In this document: piece by piece, positions 60,651 to 64,000 of the stretch
Layout: each line of letters begins with the position of its first letter
Position numbering within the stretch: the first letter of the stretch is position 1
DNA from: Dialister hominis
Lineage (GTDB): Bacteria > Bacillota > Negativicutes > Veillonellales > Dialisteraceae
Direction: 5' to 3'
Assembly (NCBI RefSeq): GCF_007164725.1
Contig: NZ_AP019697.1
Span: forward strand, 2,343,549 to 2,407,548
DNA: 64,000 nucleotides
Notes under the pieces: generated by a model
The model's input: only the letters and a program-made list of their open reading frames with translations
The model's database searches: none
What the model was told of the DNA's origin: nothing
Made by a program: the position numbers and the translations under genes

Positions 60651-61529
60651 TTATTCTTTTTCTCCTGCCAGGTGCGCTTTCATTTCCGCGATGAATTTCT
60701 TCAGGGCGGGGGAGGCGTCCCGGAGGGACGGGAGGGCGATGCCCAGGGTGATTTTTTCTTCCGGAACGAAGGGGCGTGTCACGACGTCTTCTTTCCAGTT
60801 CTCACTCACGAGCTCGTTGTTGATCGATACGCCCAGGCCGGCGGCGACCATGCGCCATGCGGTGTAGTTGCTGCTCGTCGTCAGGCGGAAGGTCGGATGG
60901 ATGTCATGTTTCTCAAAGATGGCTTCCACGTCAGTTTCTGCATGAAGGGGCGGGCTGACGAAGTCGAGGCCGTCGAGGTCCTTGGGATGGACGGCTTCCT
61001 TTTCGGCAAGCTTGGAGTCTGCCGGAAGCCACACGAGCAACCTGTCTTCCATGAGCGGGATCCAGTCGCCCTTGTAGGAGCGGGGTTCGGAAAGGATGGC
61101 GCAGGAGAGTTCTCCGTCCTGCAGCGCTTCCAGAAGTTCACGGTTGCTTCCTTCCCTAAGGTGCACGGCTACATCGGGATAAAGATCGCAGTAGCGGTGA
61201 AGCACCGGCGGCAGCCAGACAGCAGCAGTGCTGGAATAGGATCCGATGAAAAGCTCGCCGGCTGTCAGGGAAAGGATGTCACAGCGGACAGCACGCGTCT
61301 TTTTCTCGGCAAGGAGCAGTTCCCTGATCGAGGGGAGAAGGCGCTTTCCCTCTTCCGTGAGCTGTACGCCCTGGCTGGTTCTGTGAAGAAGTGGGAAGCC
61401 CATCTCATTTTCAAGGCTGTCCATCATTCTTGTCATGCCCGAGGGTGAATAGCCCATCTTTTCTGCGGCAGCTGACAAGCTTCCCAGCCGGATGATGCTG
61501 AGAAGAGCAGCGTATTTGTTAGTGTCCAT
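60651..61529 (-). CDS. LysR-type transcriptional regulator
   Basis: 292 residues. HTH: LGSLSAAAEKMGYSPSGMTR then MMDSLENEMGFPLLHRTSQG. The ATG at 61529 follows AAGGAGG; ten extra in-frame codons upstream have no site. Divergent from the DMT transporter gene, the likely target; the 330-bp gap is AT-rich with TATATACTCGATAT-like dyads. Confidence 0.93.
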   Translation of the reverse strand: MDTNKYAALLSIIRLGSLSAAAEKMGYSPSGMTRMMDSLENEMGFPLLHRTSQGVQLTEEGKRLLPSIRELLLAEKKTRAVRCDILSLTAGELFIGSYSSTAAVWLPPVLHRYCDLYPDVAVHLREGSNRELLEALQDGELSCAILSEPRSYKGDWIPLMEDRLLVWLPADSKLAEKEAVHPKDLDGLDFVSPPLHAETDVEAIFEKHDIHPTFRLTTSSNYTAWRMVAAGLGVSINNELVSENWKEDVVTRPFVPEEKITLGIALPSLRDASPALKKFIAEMKAHLAGEKE

Positions 61530-61858
61530 GGACAAGCCTCCTTCTTTGAGATATGGCACTCTTTTGTCCGCTTTATTTCTAAAGATACATCATATACATT
61601 ATTTATAAGCTGTACTTGAGGGTGACAAAATCGTTATTATTTCGTTCTCTTTATTATAGCAAAAGAATAGATTTATAAAATAGGGAAATGCAAAATATTT
61701 GCATTAACGCTTGCCGGTATATCAAGGTTATATTGCGAAACTTGCTCTTCCGTCAATAAATCCGATGATATATACTCGATATCAAACAAGGTATACATAA
61801 AGTCCTAAAAAATCAAAAAATTTATCAGTTAGAATGCCGTACGAAAGAGGTGCTTTTC

Positions 61859-62767
61859 ATGAGCGCGTCCGCAGCAAAGTGGCTCCTGGCATCTGTCATT
61901 GTGGCAAGGAGCTCGTCATTTCTGTTTTCCAAGTTCATACTGGTCAGCATGAATCCCTTCGAGCTCTTAGGGCTCCGTTTCTTTCTGGCCTTTGCTTTCC
62001 TTCTTCTTGTTTACAGGAAACGCGTCATGCGCACGTTTTCCTGGGACATGGTCAGGAAAGGGGCCATCCTTGGCATCACGCTGGCACTTGGCATGGCGGC
62101 GGAGATGCTGAGCCTTAAGGAAACGGACGTCTACCTGACAGCCTTCCTGGAAAATATGGCGCTTGCGATCGTGCCGTTCCTCACCATGGCGGCTTTGCGG
62201 AAGCTGCCGTCCGGAAAAATCATAGCGAGTGTCTTCATCATTTCCGTCGGCGCCGGTTTCCTGACACTGAAAGGCGGTCGGCCGGACATTACGCCGGGCG
62301 TCATTTACGGTCTTCTGGCGGCGCTCAGCTATGCATTCTTCATTTTCCTGACAGAAAAGTATGTGAAAACGCTCGACCCTCTTTCCGTCGGCATATGGCA
62401 GATGGGTTTCATGGGCCTTTTCTGCGCCGTCTCTGCCGTTTCGGTCGGTACGATTACGGTGCCGGAGGAGGGGAGCACGATCCTGTACCTTCTGGCGCTC
62501 GTCTTCCTCTGCTCGTGCTTCGGCTTTACGTTCCAGCCGGTCGCGCAGAAGTACATGTCGGCTGAGGACGCAGGGCTCTTCTGTGCGCTCGATCCTCTTT
62601 TTGCGACGCTCTGGAGCATGATATTCCTTGCCGAGGATCCGGGGATGACGGGATTCATCGGAGCCTTCCTTGTGATTGCAGGGATCCTTCTGGCGGAAAT
62701 GTCGGCGGAATCGGTGAAGAAGGTGCCCGGAAAACTGCTGCTCCTTGCCCGTGGAAAGAACGGATAA
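61859..62767 (+). CDS. DMT-superfamily (EamA) transporter
   Basis: 302 residues, ten TM helices in two EamA repeats (for example GLRFFLAFAFLLLVY in the first, ALSYAFFIFLTEKYV at the junction, and DPLFATLWSMIFLAEDP followed by FIGAFLVIAGILLAEM in the second). Probably a metabolite exporter; substrate unknown. The ATG at 61859 follows AAAGAGG. Confidence 0.92.
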   Translation: MSASAAKWLLASVIVARSSSFLFSKFILVSMNPFELLGLRFFLAFAFLLLVYRKRVMRTFSWDMVRKGAILGITLALGMAAEMLSLKETDVYLTAFLENMALAIVPFLTMAALRKLPSGKIIASVFIISVGAGFLTLKGGRPDITPGVIYGLLAALSYAFFIFLTEKYVKTLDPLSVGIWQMGFMGLFCAVSAVSVGTITVPEEGSTILYLLALVFLCSCFGFTFQPVAQKYMSAEDAGLFCALDPLFATLWSMIFLAEDPGMTGFIGAFLVIAGILLAEMSAESVKKVPGKLLLLARGKNG

Positions 62768-62795
62768 TGGGAATTGCGAAATTTCCTTTGCTCTC

Positions 62796-62824
62796 TTGAC
62801 AGCCAAAAGGCGTAATGGTATAGT
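62796..62824 (+). promoter_or_regulatory. Promoter of the metA T-box transcript
   Basis: TTGACA, 17 nt, TATAGT. Confidence 0.9.
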
Positions 62825-62840
62825 ACAAATAATTTCAGAC

Positions 62841-63102
62841 AGGCAGTGAAGAGAAGAGTACGCGGAAGGATACGCCAAAGAGAGCTCCGGTTGGTGAAAA
62901 GGAGCGCGGAGAGAATCGCGGAAGATGGCCTCTGAGCCTGGTGTGCCGAATGATGACGCAGCCCGGGATCTCCCGTTACAGAGATGCGGTATCAAGGCTT
63001 TGGCCGGCGTACCTACGGAGGCTTTCGCGGCGACGCGGAGGCGAAATTGGGTGGTAACACGAATATCTCGTCCCTTTCATAGGGGATGGGGTTTTTTTTA
63101 TG
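62841..63102 (+). promoter_or_regulatory. T-box leader (probable methionine) of metA
   Basis: AGGCAGTGAAGAGAAGAG start, AGAGAGCTCCGG with GGTGAAAAGGAG, GAAGATGGCCTCTGAGCC with the candidate AUG specifier, T-box GGGTGGTAACACG (63047-63061), then CCCTTTCATAGGGGATGGGG and T8. A short ORF through it is not a gene. Confidence 0.92.
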
Positions 63103-63126
63103 GGAATTTGAACAGGAGGTCTTACA

Positions 63127-64000
63127 GTGCCAATAAAAGTAGCAGACGGCATCGAAGCCGTAAGTGAACTGCAAAAGGAAGGTATCGTCACGATTGGGAC
63201 AGAAAGAGCGAGGACGCAGGATATTCGTCCGCTGAAGATTCTGATTCTCAACCTGATGCCGATCAAGAAACCGACGGAAGTCCAGCTACTCCGTCTCCTG
63301 GGCGACACGCCGCTCCAGCTGGATGTGGACTTCGCACACACGGTTTCCCGCGAAACGACGCATACCGACCGTTCCTACCTTGAGCAGAATTATCTGACAT
63401 TCGATGATATCAAGGACAAGCGCTATGACGGCTTCATCATCACAGGCGCGCCGGTCGAAAAGATGGAATACGAGGAAGTCGATTACTGGCCGGAAATGCT
63501 GAAATACTTCGAATGGGCCGACAAGAATGTATTCTCCACGCTCCACTTCTGCTGGGCCGCACAGGCAGGCCTCTACCGTGACTACGGCGTACAGAAGAGG
63601 ATCCTTCCGCAGAAGCTCTTCGGTATTTACCAGTACGGGCTTCAGGTGCCGTTCCATCCGCTCCTTCGCGGCTTTGACGACAGGTACTTCATCCCGCAGT
63701 CCCGCCACACATCGATCGATGATGCCAAGGTCGACGCCACGCCCGAGCTGATCGCTCTTTCCCGTTCCAAGGACAACGGCATCAATATCATTTCCGACAA
63801 GGAATCCCGCCGCGTCTTCGTTCTCGGCCACTTCGAGTACGACCTGCGCACGCTGGAGTGGGAATACAAGAGGGACCGTGATAAAGGCCTTCCGACAAAG
63901 CTTCCTGCCAACTATTATCCCTACGATGATCCGCAGGAACGCCCGCGCTTCGTATGGTGCAGCTATGCCCACCTTTTCTATCATAACTGGCTGAACTTCG
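63127..64000 (+). CDS. metA: Homoserine O-acyltransferase MetA (3' end outside window)
   Basis: At least 291 residues from a GTG start with ACAGGAGGT upstream; the frame runs off the window. MetA activates L-homoserine with an acyl-CoA in methionine synthesis. Visible: LKILILNLMPIKKPTEVQLL, TGAPVEKMEYEEVDYW, the nucleophile Cys in STLHFCWAAQAGLYRDYG, and the His/Glu in FVLGHFEYD. The residue after GAPV is Glu, which in characterised enzymes favours acetyl-CoA over succinyl-CoA, so it is probably an acetyltransferase. Controlled by the Met T-box just upstream. Confidence 0.95.
   Translation, partial: MPIKVADGIEAVSELQKEGIVTIGTERARTQDIRPLKILILNLMPIKKPTEVQLLRLLGDTPLQLDVDFAHTVSRETTHTDRSYLEQNYLTFDDIKDKRYDGFIITGAPVEKMEYEEVDYWPEMLKYFEWADKNVFSTLHFCWAAQAGLYRDYGVQKRILPQKLFGIYQYGLQVPFHPLLRGFDDRYFIPQSRHTSIDDAKVDATPELIALSRSKDNGINIISDKESRRVFVLGHFEYDLRTLEWEYKRDRDKGLPTKLPANYYPYDDPQERPRFVWCSYAHLFYHNWLNF

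Noticed and set aside
62925..63167. 80-codon open frame
   Set aside because: Lies inside the metA T-box leader and overlaps the metA start.

Overview
The window looks like a chromosomal segment of a member of the Negativicutes (Veillonellaceae/Dialister-like): a Firmicute with an outer membrane. The Firmicute side shows in three T-box leaders and in GTG/TTG starts with strong AGGAGG sites. The outer-membrane side shows in an SLH-domain porin of the OmpM type, a trimeric autotransporter ending in an SLH domain, a classical type V autotransporter and a TRAP transporter. The genus is an inference. No rRNA, tRNA or CRISPR array was seen.

Left third (0-22 kb), accessory and IS-rich. After rsmG come a ComK-like small gene and a holin + GH25 lysozyme pair. 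An IS3 element separates these from a sigma-factor-like gene with DUF2922 and DUF1659 genes. The holin operon and the DUF operon share an unusual bipartite promoter with identical 16-nt spacing, which suggests one regulon run by the sigma-like protein. An IS30 element then precedes a ~6.9-kb trimeric autotransporter whose signal peptide is out of frame at a run of seven G, so it looks phase-variable and OFF. An IS256 copy abuts a truncated gene joining sigma-70 region 4 to three DUF4357 repeats. An IS110 element follows. Its upstream RNA can be folded into target- and donor-binding loops whose guide segments match the insertion site and the element's own ends.

Middle (22-48 kb), mostly metabolic and stress genes on the + strand. 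These are the SLH porin, an AlkA-type glycosylase with two paralogous methyltransferases, a dehalogenase-like hydrolase and a NimA-like flavoprotein. Next is a LysR-controlled redox operon (two carboxymuconolactone-decarboxylase-like proteins, cyclophilin-like lipoprotein, cupin, flavoprotein, aldo/keto reductase) with a duplicated promoter/operator. It is followed by an autotransporter, an HxlR/nitroreductase pair, four tandem Dps-like genes plus a decayed fifth, and an alkaline phosphatase operon with a MacB/LolCD-type ABC transporter.

Right third (48-64 kb). Methionine T-boxes precede metQ and metA. A dense DnaA-box cluster lies near 49.5 kb. Two aldo/keto reductases and a flavodoxin lie opposite a LysR gene. 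A third T-box precedes a complete TRAP transporter. Then come a frameshifted Fic gene behind two perfect palindromes, a MITE-like element, a LysR/DMT-transporter pair, and metA running off the end. A family of modular, hairpin-rich extragenic repeats fills at least nine intergenic gaps and was the landing site of the IS110 element.
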